DNA of 64,000 nucleotides from Azolla caroliniana (Eukaryota; Polypodiophyta), in assembly GCA_043228905.1 (NCBI GenBank), contig JBHGNT010000009.1:3038001-3102000 (forward strand), given 5' to 3'. The notes under the pieces are model-generated. The model did not search any database. It had not been told where the DNA came from and worked only from the letters and a program-made list of their open reading frames with translations. Position 1 is the first letter of the stretch, and every line of letters begins with the position of its first letter. Made by a program: the position numbers and the translations under genes. Positions 1 through 11,250 of this stretch are shown here, piece by piece.

Positions 1-967
1 GCTGACTTTGTATCCACTTGAACCGGATGACAAACTGTTGGATGTTCTCCGTTGGTTCCTGTCGGATACTATAAAATAACCCGACCATTTCCCGCTGGTC
101 CATCTCCTTGTGGAAGAAATGCAAGAATTTTGTCTTTAATGTTTCAAACGTGGGGATGGTGCTGGGATCCTGTGTTCGGTGCCATCTGGCGGCCGGTCCC
201 TCCAAGGTCATGCCGAACTCTGCCCGTTTTGAGCGTTCCTCTTCGACTGCATTTAAGCGTTGGGACACATGGTTCGCTTCCCAAGTCTGCTGAAACGCAT
301 GAACGTGGGCTTCCACGTCCGGATCATTCCGGTATCTGGGATATTGGAACGGCATATCGTCGTTCGGTGTCGGTACATGGGCTGGTGGTGTCGGTGGTCG
401 TTCCTCCTCTGGTGGTGTCGGAGGTTTTCCCCGGTCTTCTGTCGCCGTCAGAGGTCTTTCCTGCTCTTGTGGTGTTAGATGCTTCTCCTCCTCGACTTCC
501 AGTGTCGGAGGTCTCTCGTCGTCGACTTCTGGTTCCGGAGTGTGGGCGACTTCTGGTACCGGAGTTTCCAGCCTTGTCGATTCGGGTTCTGGTGTCGGCA
601 AAGTATCCGACTCCTTGTCCTCTGGTCCGCCTGGGGTGTCGTTATTGCTGTGGTAGTTCGTCTTCGCGTTGTATTCCCCGTCCGAACATGATTTAAATGC
701 CGAAAATGCTTCGGATTCGCCTTCCCCCGCTGCCAATGCCTGGAGAAGGGATTCTGCTTCCCGGAGGCTGCTTAGGCTGCTTCCTTCGTCTAGGTAGGCG
801 TTTTGTGGTAGTTGAAGTGATTCCTTGGCCACTCTCCGGATCACTTTCGAAAATGAGCGATCCGCTCTGATTTCTTCTGCCGCTTGCTAGAAAGCCTCTC
901 GCTTCCTCAACCGTTCAGCAAGTCACCTTGCTCGCTCCGTAACCGGGTCGTTCGTTGGTCGCATCAT
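1..967 (-). pseudogene. Ty3/gypsy gag, broken, running off the window
   Basis: Reading leftwards from the ATG pair at 962-967, the frame runs through a Pro/Glu/Thr-rich region (about 720-360) into a capsid-like segment with MPFQYPRYRNDPDVEAHVHA and later MTLEGPAARWHR and FFHKEMDQREMVGLFYSI. This order is the Retrotrans_gag signature: a short N-terminal helix region, then W/F-rich helices. It sits just inside the LTR at 1023-1471, as gag should. Two in-frame stops (about 887-889 and about 918-924) break the N-terminal part; the rest is open to the window edge. The product would have been the capsid protein packaging element RNA. Plus-strand ORFs here are shadows of this frame. Confidence 0.8.
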
Positions 968-1022
968 CCATTCCCACCGCTGTTCGCTGCGATTGTGTAG
1001 GAATCGTGGTCGCCAAAAACTA

Positions 1023-1471
1023 TGTTAATCCTTAGGGCCAGACAATGGCCTAACACAGGGTGTCTCTGGAAGACACTTCACCAAAGGGGTGTTACGGCGA
1101 GATAACTTAAGACACAACGATTACTTCGACTTAATTAGCTACTTAGCAATAAGGCATACAGTTAATACACGCATAAGATATAACAATTAATTCAGAACGG
1201 TAATCAATACGTGAAGATAAAACAAGAAGCTTATATTAATTCTCCGTTAAAGTTATACATTGTAACCGGGCCTTTATATAGGTCACCTCTGCTGCGTACA
1301 AAACAAGTGCCAACCGGCACCTGTTCAGAATCGGTCTGGATCCGGATCGTCATACCGATTCCAGTCCGTCCGTTCACTACATAATTATAATCTAATCTAC
1401 TTAATTAAATATATTCCGAATAACCATCCCTTTCACATTCTGGTCTCTGCTCCTTTGCCGGCCGGGTAACA
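1023..1471 (-). mobile_element. 5' LTR of a minus-strand Ty3/gypsy element
   Basis: A 449-bp segment bounded by TGTTA at 1023 and TAACA at 1467-1471. Read on the minus strand it starts TGTTACC, like other LTRs in this window, and has a TATA-type box (CCTATATAAAGG) near 1270. Inside it, the minus-strand leader starts TGGCGACCACGATTCC (about 1000-1015), a possible primer binding site, followed by gag. The outer edge abuts an integrase reading frame without a gap, so the element is inserted in another retrotransposon. The partner LTR lies left of the window. Confidence 0.75.
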
Positions 1472-2425
1472 GAATGGGGCATCATGGGCCTGTTTCCAAC
1501 ATCAATACAAGGAAACATATATATTTTGGTAATTATAGAATACTTGACACGTTGGTGCAAGGCTATTGACTTACCTGATGCAACAACAAATACGGTCGCT
1601 AATGCCCTTCTACAACGGGTGATCTTTCCTCACGGATGCCCTCACCAAATTCTTTCAAATCAAGGATCACAATTCCGAAGTGAAGCGATGCAAGTTCTCA
1701 TGTAGAGTTTGGGAATCAAGCAGTTGTTTGCATCGCCATATCATCCCCAGACTAATGGCCTCATAGAGCGAATGAAAAAATCCATTAAATAGATAATCAC
1801 AACCTATGTTGATCCTTTACACCATTCAGGGGATCAAGTACTGCAGATCACGGTGTATGCATATAATACCTTGGTGCAAGAATCCACCAAGGTGAGTCCA
1901 TTCGGGGCGTTGTATGGCCGAGATTCTCGTCTCCCAGCAGACCCACAAGCTATCAAAATTGTGGTGGTTGCACCTACAATCAAACATGACTCTTCTCTAA
2001 CGAGCCATTCAATATAACTTGAGTAAAGCACAACAACGATAAAAGAGGAACTTTGACAATCACATATACCAATCAAGCGCAACATCGACGAATACGTCAT
2101 AGTCTATTACCCTATTTGGAAAAAGGGTCTTTGTGAATCATTCATGCATAGATGGTTAGTTCCATGCAAGATCATAGCGCGGATCGGCTCGAACACATAC
2201 CGTTTGCACCGAGTCAATAAATCGACAGAAACAATTGCACACATCTCACCGATCAGGCGCATACCTCTCCCAGCCGACAACCTCCACCCCGACATCACCA
2301 ACGAGGACATCATAGGACCATTGCAACCATCGACACACCTGGATGCCTCCACAGTTGAGGCGCGGAGCTTCCTCCACTACGCTGTCGTAGTGTATTCCAC
2401 ACACTACGTGAAAACCATAAAATAA
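1472..2425 (+). pseudogene. Ty3/gypsy integrase remnant
   Basis: Plus-strand integrase core starting right at the LTR edge (EWGIMGLFPTSIQGNIYILV). It is followed by FPHGCPHQILSNQGSQFRSE (second catalytic Asp block), SPYHPQTNGLIER (catalytic Glu block), STKVSPFGALYGRD, and a C-terminal domain (HRWLVPCKIIARIGSNTYRL). Stops at about 1703-1705 and later, plus a frame change near 2100, show it is dead. It would have inserted cDNA into the host genome. Its 5' part was separated by the insertion of the element at 1-1471 and lies off the window. Confidence 0.85.
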
Positions 2426-2429
2426 TATA

Positions 2430-3269
2430 TCCGATTTTAGATACATATAAATAAATAAATAATATATCAAAACATTTATCACATGCATAGGGCAAGATTC
2501 GAACCCTACACCTCCACATAGATAAACCTCAACTTTACCATTGTAATAACTTATCTTTAGTGTTATATATATAGATTTAATACGTATAAGACCTTTATTT
2601 ACACATACCTTTATTAAAAGGTAAAAATTATGCATTCTTTAGGCCCTAGGGTGTGAATATTTTATTTACACGTGACATTAAAAGTGACTCATGCACATCT
2701 AGCGTGCATGAGCCCTATACTTAGGAAATGACAAAGCATCACATGCACATTTAGGGTGCATGGACACTTTTGGTGAAAAAGCATGAAGCCATGCTTAGCC
2801 TCTTCCATCTTTATATAAGGAGGAGAGAAATATGTATAAGGTTGTTGATTAATATACAAGGATTGATCAATCTAATATATTCGTGGGATTCACGAATTTT
2901 GCCATCTAAATTACTCTTATAATCTAAATATTGTTTTAAATACACTAAACTCGTGGGATTCACGAGATTGCTATCTTACTTCTCCTTCCACTATTCATAA
3001 CTAGCCTTAAGTTGTATTCCTCTTCCTCCTAGTCAAAAACCTCGGCGGTTCCCACCCGACTCACGCAACGATCTGGAGCCGAAAGGCACGACAACGCATT
3101 AGCCAACAGCCGCCCACAACCGTTGCACCATTGACGATGCAATAGTCAACATCCCCCCCATAGGCGTTACATAGGGACTTCATTCTTTGAGGAGTCAAAA
3201 TCCCTCGCTATACAGTGAAGTCCATCCTTTGGGCAAAAAAGTAACAAGTACTAATATGTAATTTTTCTG
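2430..3269 (+). other. 3' end of the plus-strand gypsy remnant, probable LTR, boundaries unresolved
   Basis: No gene seen. AT-rich sequence downstream of the integrase stop contains a TATA-type box (CTTTATATAAGGAGG, about 2810), two copies of the small palindrome TCGTGGGATTCACGA (about 2880 and 2950), and a GC-richer end. This fits a 3' LTR with U3, R and U5, but I could not place its ends. The last 140 bases (about 3130-3269) look like the 3' internal end of the next LTR element. Confidence 0.4.
2478..2556 (-). repeat. tRNA-like module, antisense to the surrounding element
   Basis: On the minus strand, TTACAATGGTAAAGTTGAGG resembles a Pol III A box/D arm. About 30 bases later GTAGGGTTCGAATCTTGCCC resembles a B box/T arm with a 5-bp stem. 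No acceptor stem is seen, so this is not a functional tRNA gene. The flanking integrase and LTR are on the plus strand, so the module is antisense to the element, as in five other places in the window. Confidence 0.5.
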
Positions 3270-3445
3270 AAAAGGGGAGGTGTCATGTGTGGGGACCAAA
3301 CCATATAGTTTGGTCCGAAGAGGAACCAAGAAACATTATAACTAACTAAGGGTAGAACCAAGAAGCGGTGGGAAACCTTATAAATAGAGGTGCCTACCAA
3401 GAGGCGGGAGGAGGGAAAAACGAGACTTGAGTAGTGTACATTACA

Positions 3446-3509
<64 letters not shown>

Positions 3510-3520
3510 TTGATGATAGT
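3270..3520 (+). mobile_element. Polypurine tract and start of an LTR
   Basis: AAAAGGGGAGG (3270-3280) is a polypurine tract directly followed by TGTCATGTGTGG, an LTR start with the canonical TG. A TATA box (CCTTATAAATAGAGG) lies near 3376, about 95 bp in. The LTR runs into an AAT microsatellite and its end is not clear. The direction is plus strand. Confidence 0.6.
3446..3509. repeat. (AAT)n microsatellite
   Basis: About 64 bp of perfect AAT repeats. Shorter CAA and AAT runs follow at about 3580-3620, and AT-rich sequence continues to 3740 with no gene seen. Confidence 0.95.
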
Positions 3521-3739
3521 AATTATAACTTCAATTAAGTAAATAAATAGATTATTTTAGCAATTAAAATTAAAACAAACAAACAAACAACAACAACAAC
3601 AATAATAATAATAATAATCTATTTAAATAAGTAAATAGGTGAATTATTAGGAAAAGTAATTAAACAAAATAAATTGAAATATAAATAAGATAATATTGAT
3701 AATAGTAAATAAAAATAATAAATAAAATAAAATAACATT

Positions 3740-4800
3740 AAATACCTACTTGTCTCGAAATTCTACAAAATGTAATATGTATATCAACCTAATCATCTTG
3801 TTGATAATTGATGAAACATTGAAGCTACTACTCCAATGTTTGATTTGTACGTTTGTTTCACCATTATTTGTACGTTTGTTTGGGGATGATAGCCTTAGGA
3901 AACCTTGAGCATTGTGAAGAGATGCTTCCAAAAGTTAGATATTGAATTGTGGTTCACAATCACTGTTGATATTATCTAGAAGACTATGGTGACAAAATAT
4001 TTCATTTGTTGTGTTCTCGCTACTGATGTCCTTAGTGCATGGCAAGAAATGTGCCATTTTGGTATATCGATCAACTAATGTTAAGATAATGTTGAACCCT
4101 TTAGAATCTGGAAGATCTTCAATAAAATCTAAAGACATAGATTGCCATGGCCCACTCAGAGTTGGTAACGATTGCAGTAAACCATACGAATGGTGTTGGG
4201 GCATCTTTGCTTTACAATATGTATCACATGTCGAACATAATCTTCGACAAATTTACATAGATGAGCCCACCAGAATGATCGTGTTACCAAATCCAAGATC
4301 TTATTGATACCAAAATGCTTAGCCATATATCTATCCCTTGCATATCATGGCAATATTGTATTACTTGGAGGCGAGATGATCCATCAGGAACATAAAGAAG
4401 ATTTTTCAAGAAAAGTAATCCATCATGCCACTTGAATTACTTATAATCTATACCTTAATGTTGTGACTGAGAGCAAGATGCACGAGTCGTATCAATGTGA
4501 TCTAAGATGTCTTGCACAAAGACATCTATCTTGAGATAATGATGAATAGTATCAACAATGCTTGAATCTAGTTTACTACTAGAGATTGTTGTTGCTTGAA
4601 GTCATGCAAGACCTAGGATTACCTATTTTTTATTATCAAAAGCCGAATCACCAAGACAAGGTGCTAAATACAAACATCATGATAATGCATCTACTTTCCC
4701 TTGTTGCTTGCTATGACAAAATGTAATCTTGAAATCAAAATGAGAAAGAAATTATGCCCATCGAGCTTGTCGTTTGTTTAGCACACGAGCACTCTCGAAA
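3740..4800 (-). pseudogene. Chromovirus-type pol remnant (RNase H tail to integrase)
   Basis: Reading leftwards from 4800: RNase H C-terminus (NRRQARWAYFL), linker, integrase zinc-binding region and core (GPWQSMSLDFIEDLPDSKGF, LVDRYTKMAHFLPC). The frame is broken by many stops. The order and wording match the larger copies at 22.3-24.8 kb and 28.5-31.1 kb, so this is a third, shorter copy. It ends abruptly at 4800 where another LTR was inserted, so the RT part is displaced. Confidence 0.8.
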
Positions 4801-4806
4801 TAGGTG

Positions 4807-5254
4807 TGTTACGGGCATGACCATATCCCGTGGTAAGATTTACCGTAGTATTCTATACACGTGGATAAACTGTGAGGGTTAAACGAGAGTGTAAAGAAGG
4901 AAAGGATTACATTTAATCCTTGGGATAGGGAGAACCCATTAGGCCAAGTGTGAACTTGCATGGGGGTCTTAGGTTTAGCTATAAATATGAGGCTTAGCTA
5001 CCCTCATTTGACACATTATTGACTACGTCAAGACTCTATCATTGTGGTGGGTCAACTCTTGTAGTGAGTGCGCCAACACTAGGTACGACTCGATGCCACG
5101 ATGGTGGTATGGGACGCCGATCGAGGATCGAGTCCGTCTCGATCCCTTTGCTAGGGGGTGGTTGGGTGGATCAACACCCTTCTTTCTCTCTCCTTTCTTA
5201 TTTTATATCTATTATATCCTTATCCTATGCTTACATTAGTAGCTAGCTCTAACA
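4807..5254 (+). mobile_element. LTR with initiator-Met tRNA primer site
   Basis: A 448-bp LTR from TGTTACGGGC to CTCTAACA, with terminal inverted bases TGTTA/TAACA-type and a TATA box (GCTATAAATATGAGG, about 4978). Its right end is followed after two bases by a primer binding site, making it a 5' LTR of a plus-strand element. It interrupts the minus-strand pol remnant at 3740-4800. A decayed relative lies at 45015-45310. Confidence 0.8.
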
Positions 5255-5256
5255 AT

Positions 5257-5268
5257 TGGTATCCGAGC
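5257..5268 (+). promoter_or_regulatory. Primer binding site (tRNA-iMet)
   Basis: TGGTATCCGAGC starts two bases after the LTR end. It differs by one base from TGGTATCAGAGC, the usual plant complement of the initiator-Met tRNA 3' end. Confidence 0.8.
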
Positions 5269-6235
5269 TTTCATTCTAATGTTTCTTTTATTGATTGTTT
5301 TTTTTCTTGTTGGATGGCAATCAATCGATGTACGATCGAGCTTGATCCAGATAGTTATCAATAAAGGAACTTTGGTAACTTCTTTTTTTTCTATTCTTTC
5401 TTCTCCCAATCTAATCATGTATAGTCAATATGTAATTTTTTACATTGATTCAATTATGTTGTAGTGGTAATAATTGGTTGTATAAAACATTTACATGTGT
5501 GTATGAGGTCAATACCTCATTTGACATATATTTGATATGTGATTTGTGTCGTATGAGTACGAGGTCAATACCTCAATTGCGTATTACATTCACATACATA
5601 TGTGTTGGGAAACATGTCCCTCCAGATGGGAAGAGAAGGACCATGTTGGTGAGTATCTCGGTCGAGGCTGAGGCTCAAATCGAAAACTGAAATCGGTTCA
5701 GAAGACTATAATTGTAAATAGTTTAAAATGCCTCTTGGGGCTATACTTGTAAATAGCCAGAAAGTTGCTTTGGTGCAACTAGGGCAAACTTTATAGCAAG
5801 AGTTAGTGATCATTATTGTAAAGTTAGAAGGAGGTAGTTGCCTCTATAACCGTGAGTGAGAGAGTGAGAGACTCAGTGTAACTCTATAGCCGTCTGTCAG
5901 ACGAAGGAGAACTTGATGTCGCTGTCTTCGAGTTCTGTATTTGTACTTCCTCTCTACTATAGTGATCTGTTTTCTCGTGGTTTGTGAACCCTCGTGGTTT
6001 TTTCCCATTTCGGGTTTTCCACGTAAAATATCGGTGTCTCTATGTCTTCACGTTTTTGTTTGTGTACTAGTTCTTGGTTTCTACACACAAATACGAACGT
6101 GAAACCGGTTATGGCCGATCGATTCCTAACAATATGTTATGCATGCATATGAGGTCAATACCTCAATATTGATGTATTTGATATGCGATTTGTGTCATAT
6201 GCGTAAGAGGTCAATACCTCAATTGCATATAACGT
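5269..6235 (+). other. Leader of the iMet-primed element, with 56-bp repeats
   Basis: No coding frame seen. GAGGTCAATACCTCA occurs at 5505, 5561, 6151 and 6207, that is two pairs 56 bp apart; before the solo LTR (5603-6131) arrived they formed one cluster. The region is cut at 6236 by the next LTR, so the coding part of this element is missing here. Confidence 0.6.
5603..6131 (+). mobile_element. Copia-type solo LTR with target duplication ATATG
   Basis: A 529-bp LTR from TGTTGGGAAACATG to TTCCTAACA, flanked on both sides by ATATG (5598-5602 and 6132-6136). No internal sequence is present, so it is a solo LTR left by LTR-LTR recombination. It shares TTGTAAATAG-type and GGGTTTTCCACGTAAA blocks with the LTRs at 18419-19229 and 20890-21447, which makes it a related copia family. 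Confidence 0.88.
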
Positions 6236-6754
6236 TGTCGTGAGGATTCACGGCCACAGTGTGAAAACCGGGATAGTTGGTGATATTGACGGGTAAAATT
6301 GTATAAAGGTAGTGGGTGTCTTTAAGGCACCGAATAAGAGTAAAAAAACGGGATAGAGTATCCCATGTAACAAGGGATTTATCCCACATGGTTATGCCAC
6401 TCCCTCTTTGTGCTATAAAAGGAAGGGAGGGCCCCTTGTAAAAGGGTTCCCCTCTACAGGTTCCGTTTTCTTACTTATTAATAGAGTTATGTTTCCCATT
6501 TCTGTTTATCTAGGGTTTCGGTTAGTCCATATTTTTGTGAAACAAGCTAGGGTTGTTTCTGTGTCTGTTCTGTCTTGCTTCGTGTCTGTTCTCTTTTAGG
6601 GTTTACTGCTGTCTCTGTGTTGTTACTGTTCGTGTTGAGCCCGAGTGCTCAAAGGCTTCGGTACTCAGCTCTCTCTCGTAGAAGATCCCCGCTAGCATAG
6701 GAGGGACCGAGTGCTCCCCGACTGGCGGCTTGGCGGCAAGAGGTTGTTGTTTCT
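6236..6754 (+). mobile_element. LTR of the TGTCGTGA family, 5' part
   Basis: Begins TGTCGTGAGGATTCACGG, preceded by ACGT. It has a TATA box (GTGCTATAAAAGGAAGGG, about 6412) and pyrimidine-rich downstream sequence. It is similar along its length to 26014-26400. At 6754 it is broken by the 9.2-kb element, and related sequence resumes at 15941. Confidence 0.7.
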
Positions 6755-7213
6755 TGTTCGGTCAACAATTACTACTTTGCCGACACAGTATAAGACGAAC
6801 ATTCGTACCGAACGTTCGTTCAAGAAGTTGTGGTTAAACGAATAGATACGAATTAGTTGTAAATTTATCGGTGATAACAGACACCGACATCATGACTTAT
6901 GTAATATAGTTTAGATAGATTGAAATAGATAGCAAGAGTGATTTGTACACAGAGATTTCCTAACTAATCTTTATATTACTAAATACAATGATAGATTTTT
7001 ACAATGCCTTTGGTTCCTTTTATAGGTAACTCGAAGGTCTTTTCTCATCAAGAAATCCTATTGTCTATAATTATTAAGAATTACAAAACTTTGTAACTAA
7101 CTATATCCTATTCGGCTATCTGTTGAGTCATCGATCTGAACTGTCGATCCGACTCCGACTCCGACTCCGAACTTCCTTCCGACTCCGATGCATCCATGCT
7201 TGTCCAGGTAACA
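6755..7213 (-). repeat. 3' LTR of the 9.2-kb element
   Basis: 459 bp, TGTTCGGTCAACAATT at the left to GGTAACA at the right. It is clearly homologous to the LTR at 15519-15940. The length difference comes from small indels, for example extra bases near the TATA box and an expanded GACTCC run near 7150. Confidence 0.9.
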
Positions 7214-7260
7214 CTTGGCACGCCCGTGGGCCAGGATGTTGTCCGGCAGACCCACGGTAA
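7214..7260 (-). other. Conserved 3' tail complementary to the element's own PBS
   Basis: On the minus strand the last internal bases before the 3' LTR read CCCACGGGCGTGCCAAG. GGGCGTGCCAA is the exact complement of the primer site TTGGCACGCCC of the same element (15495-15505). A related tail (CCCACGGGTGTGCCATG) precedes the LTR near 20522. A GTGGGTC...CCCAC inverted pair lies in the same segment. No ordinary polypurine tract is seen directly at this LTR. Confidence 0.65.
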
Positions 7261-7265
7261 CCCCT

Positions 7266-9852
7266 TCACTCCTGTTGCTCCGAGGGAAGATCGTCCTCCA
7301 ACTCCAAATCATCGTCTGCGTCGTCCTGTAGAATGTCGAACAAGGAGTGTTCTTCTTCGTGTGGTGCTATGCTGACATCGTCATCATCTTCATCTTCGGC
7401 GTCCTCCCCGTCGTCATTTTCCTGGTGTGCTTCTTCGGTCGATGGTCTTGGATCTGTTGAATCCGGTGCTCCGAGTCCAGGTGTTTTGCTTACTCTTTCA
7501 GCTTCGATATTGTCTAACTCGACGGACGTATCGACATCATGCTTGTCGAATTCTTGCATGATTAAGTTAACTTCTTCTCTTAAATAAGCCGCCATGTCGT
7601 ATAGGTCTCTAGCAATATCTTCCTGAACCGTGGTCATTGCTTCCTTCGACATCTTGAGGAAGCCTTTGCCTTGAACTTTTCTATTTTCCCTATCGGCTCG
7701 TAATAGCTAAAGCTTTGCAGCTTGCGCCGATCATGTTTGCCAACCCTTTTCCAATGATTCATTGACCAATTTTAGGGTGTTAAGTTGGTGACATCTTATG
7801 ATTGCTTGAACCCAATCCTGAGTCATTCTGGCCTCAAACTGTGCTGTTGCCAATGTTCTTCGCAAATCAATGATTACCGCATTGGTATCTCCTTCAACAT
7901 GCATCAGTTTGGCTTGTGCCACTAAGAGGTCAAGTCGCCTTTTCTCGGAGACCGTTTGAACTTCTACACATCGGTTTTCCAGCTTCTCTTTCTCCGCATT
8001 CCAGTCGTTTTGTCGCTGAATCATTTTGCCGTTGATTTCTTCTATCAGTTTGTCTTTTCCAGCCAACTGTGTTGTAAAACAAGTCTCTTGGCTGCTTACA
8101 TACTCTTCCAGTTCTTCAACTTGTTGCCTTGTAGCCTCTTGCTGTTGGGCTAACTGTCGGTCTAAATCTTGTATCAAATTATCTTTCTCCTCTGTTTTTG
8201 CCTTGTTTTTGCCGGCCATTGTTTTTGTCGGCCATTGTTTTTGCCGACTGTAATCGATCCTCCATTTCTCTGGACCTGTCTTCAGCCTTTTCTGCCCTAA
8301 TTTTTGCTTCTCTTCGTGCTTTTTTGACTTGTTCCAACTTCTGTTGTAGTTCTGAATCCGACTCCAAAGGTTGGCTTTGTGACTTCGGTTGTAATATCTG
8401 CTCTCTCTCTTTTTCTAGAGCCACTTGTGCTTCTTGCAGTTTATCCTTCAACTACTGATTTTCTTCTTGCTTCCGTTTATACTGTGCATTAAGCACATCT
8501 ACTGTTGCTGTCACCTTTTTGTATAATTCAGCCATATCCTTGGCTGCTCTGCTATCCTTTTCATATTCCCTGTGGACTTCGACCAATGCCTCATGTAATG
8601 GTGGTATCTGGATGGCTTCACCTCTATTTTTAGCATTTCGCTGTCGACCAATTCTATCCACTTTTGCTTGCTCATTGGGTTCGACAGCTCCACATAATGA
8701 CTTTTGGATCATTATTTGATCCCGGTGCTCTTGCGCCATTCTTTCCGACACTTCCTGGAGTCTTTTAGCTAACCACTCTACTAGTTCATATGATGTTCCG
8801 AATTGCAGAATGGCAGCTAGCTCATGTGCTGTTGTCAGGATGTCGGAAAAACCAAGTACCTCTTGCACTGTTGCCGTTGATACCTGCCCTTTTTGAATTC
8901 GTGACATGTCATCGGGATTGACACAAGGTACTTGTGTGCTTTGGGCGGCTTGAGCGTTGGTTCTTTGTTTCTTCTGCGCAAGTTCTTCTTGTTCTGGTCT
9001 AGAATATCTTTGGGATTGTTGTTTAACCCTGCGTTGCTTCGGCGGTCGCTGCTCTGTGTCGACTTGTGTCGATTCTTGCTGTTGTGAGGGTTGCTCGTCT
9101 GTCGTCTCTCGTTGTTGCGTCTTGGGTGGTTGAAACTCCGACTATTGAGTAGCCGATTGCTGGTCGGGTTACGGTGTCGACTGTTGAGACTACGTCGACT
9201 TTTGTTGTTCCGATTCGTGTTGTTGCCTTGGGTCCGATTGGTCGAATTCGGTTTGAGTGATATCGTCCTGCACCAATTCTTCTTCCCTCCACTCTTTCCG
9301 TTGGACTTGTCGTCGGTTTCAGGATGACTGTACTTGAGGCGGCCTACGCAACTTTGATCAATCAACGAGCAAAAATCGGCTTCATTGGTTTTCCCTTTTG
9401 AACTCCGTATAGTTGCTCTCTCCGAGCATCTGCCGACAGTAGCCCCCAATCGAAAGCTTCGCCTTCATAAGCGGCGATGATAAATCCGGCCCTCTTTTTG
9501 GGCATACAGTAGAATCTCGGACTAACAAACCCTACTTCCAATAAAAATTTTGCAACTTCATGAAAAAAAACATCCTTACCTCCTTGTATTTGATACGCTT
9601 TGGCGGAGGGCGAATACTCACCAAAATAGGACCGCAAACCATCTTCTGTGACCTTGTTGACAACGTCGAACCCGCTTCTTGGCATCTCCAATACCGCTCT
9701 TACCTTCTTATTAGTGATCGTCGACACATCGATTTCTTCCATCAGAGCTTCAGCGTTCGGGTGCGGCTATGCTTCTGCGACTTTCAAGAATCCTTGTAAA
9801 TGATTGCGAACGAGCCAACGGCGCAAGTTATCAGATACGGTAATCGGCATAT
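7266..9852 (-). pseudogene. Extra ORF downstream of integrase: coiled-coil protein, function unknown
   Basis: About 860 codons from ATG at 9852 (MPITVSDNLRRWLVRNHL) to the stop at 7266. Parts in order: a folded-looking N-terminal domain (9852-9362, VSPRFYCMPKKRAGFIIAAY, EAFDWGLLSADARREQLYG); a Gln/Glu-rich linker (9300-8930); a conserved helical block (8907-8460, SYELVEWLAKRLQEVSERMA); a long coiled coil (8450-7731); and an acidic C-terminus (7652-7266, EDAEDEDDDDVS). It is split by two frame changes and about eight stops, nearly all one C-to-T step from Gln/Arg codons. I see no signal peptide or membrane segment, so it is not env-like. A second copy of the acidic end is at 21475-21768. I do not recognise the family. 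Confidence 0.7.
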
Positions 9853-10215
9853 TGTTGTCGTCGATTGACCATTCGTCGCTCTATGGTGGCGGTGAAAAAG
9901 GTTGTGGGCTATGGCGGAGAAGAACAAAAAACCTGTGAGCATGAATACGTTTTTGCTTCTGTGGTGAAACAGACATTAGAGAAATAGGTTTTAAGGAATC
10001 AATTCTTTGCATGATGCCTAGGGAATAAAAGTACTATTAATGTAAGTAATGACTAGGTGTACTAGAAATAGCAATAATGACTAATAGAAACATGGCTCCA
10101 CTACTTCTTACTTATAGCCTTCTTAAATCATTCCAAGATTCTCCTTTTTTGACAGTTAGTTATGATTTAGCAAGAAAATTTTTTATAGTTAGTTTTTTTT
10201 TTTGACGTTGCCACG
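9853..10215 (-). other. Spacer between integrase and extra ORF
   Basis: AT-rich, with no long frame. It may hold a subgenomic promoter or splice acceptor for the extra ORF, but no clear signal was identified. Confidence 0.4.
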
Positions 10216-11250
10216 TTACTTTTCTTCCGATTCAGCCTTGAATGGATTTTCCGGCATTTCTTCATGATATGGCTTAAGCCAAAAACCATTGACCCATTTC
10301 GGCAAAATCTCACCTGATAGGGTTCCCAGTTGATACGTACCATTTTTACTATTCACGATCCAAACTGGTCCCGTCCATATATACTGAAGTTTACCTGGCA
10401 TAGCCCCCATCCTGGTCTGGAAAACAAGTACCGGTTTCTCAATTCCGAATTGAGTTTCGGTTTTTCATCGGTGTCGATTTACAAATGCCTTCGTTTGCCT
10501 CTACTTGTGCTCCAAAGCTGACATAGCTTGTATTCAGTCTTCTTCTAATAGCAATAAAGATTCCTTCCGAATTTGCTCCGACTGTAGCTCATTTAATTTT
10601 TCGGTTGCCTGTATTCGGAGTGTCGGAATCTGAAATTCGATTGGCATAACTGCCTCCAATCCGAAAGCCATTCGGAAAGGTGTTGATTTAATAGATGTTT
10701 TGTACGACGTACGATATGCCCATAAAGCACTATGCAACTTTTGATCCCAGTCCGTACGATTCTCATTTACTATCTTTTTGAGTATCGTCTAGAGGGTTTT
10801 GTTTGTCGACTCCGCCAATCCATTTGCTTGTGGATAGTAAGGCATGCTTTTCTTATGAACCATTGCATAGTATGTAGACAAGTCATGAATAAGTTTGTTA
10901 ATGAAATGCGTACCTTGATCGCTCACTAATTCTATTGGGCAGCCGAATCTACACCATATATTTTCGTACAAAATTTTTGTTGTTGACGCTGCCGTATTAT
11001 CCCTAAGAGCTTTAGCTTCTACCCACTTCGTGCAGTAGTCAGTGGCAACTATAATATATTGATTGCTTGTTCTTACTGCTGCCAGTTTGAATGGGCCTAC
11101 AAAATCCAAACCCCATTTCTGGAAAGGTTCAAGAGGTAACACATGTTGAAACGGCATCCTGTCCTTTTCTGTCGGTTGTCCCATACGTTGGCATAAATCA
11201 CATTTCCGATAATATTCGACTGCATCCTTCATCACTATTGGCACCATAAG
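10216..11250 (-). pseudogene. Integrase of the 9.2-kb element
   Basis: Zinc-binding end (CDLCQRMGQPTEKDR), then the catalytic core: FQKWGLDFVGPF (first Asp), CPIELVSDQGTHF (second Asp), YYPQANGLAESTNK (Glu). These are followed by [17 protein letters not shown] and the C-terminal fold (GAMPGKLQYIWTGPVWIV, NGTYQLGTLSGEILPKWVNG). It ends in an acidic/basic tail without chromodomain. A few stops and frame changes (around 10788 and 10534) interrupt it. It would have joined the cDNA to host DNA. Confidence 0.9.

Noticed and set aside
52-696. 214-codon plus-strand ORF rich in Pro, Val, Arg
   Set aside because: It is the shadow of the minus-strand gag frame, whose capsid motifs and LTR context are clear.
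7266-9852. Env-like protein
   Set aside because: No signal peptide, membrane segment or furin-type region is seen; coiled coil and acidic tail only.
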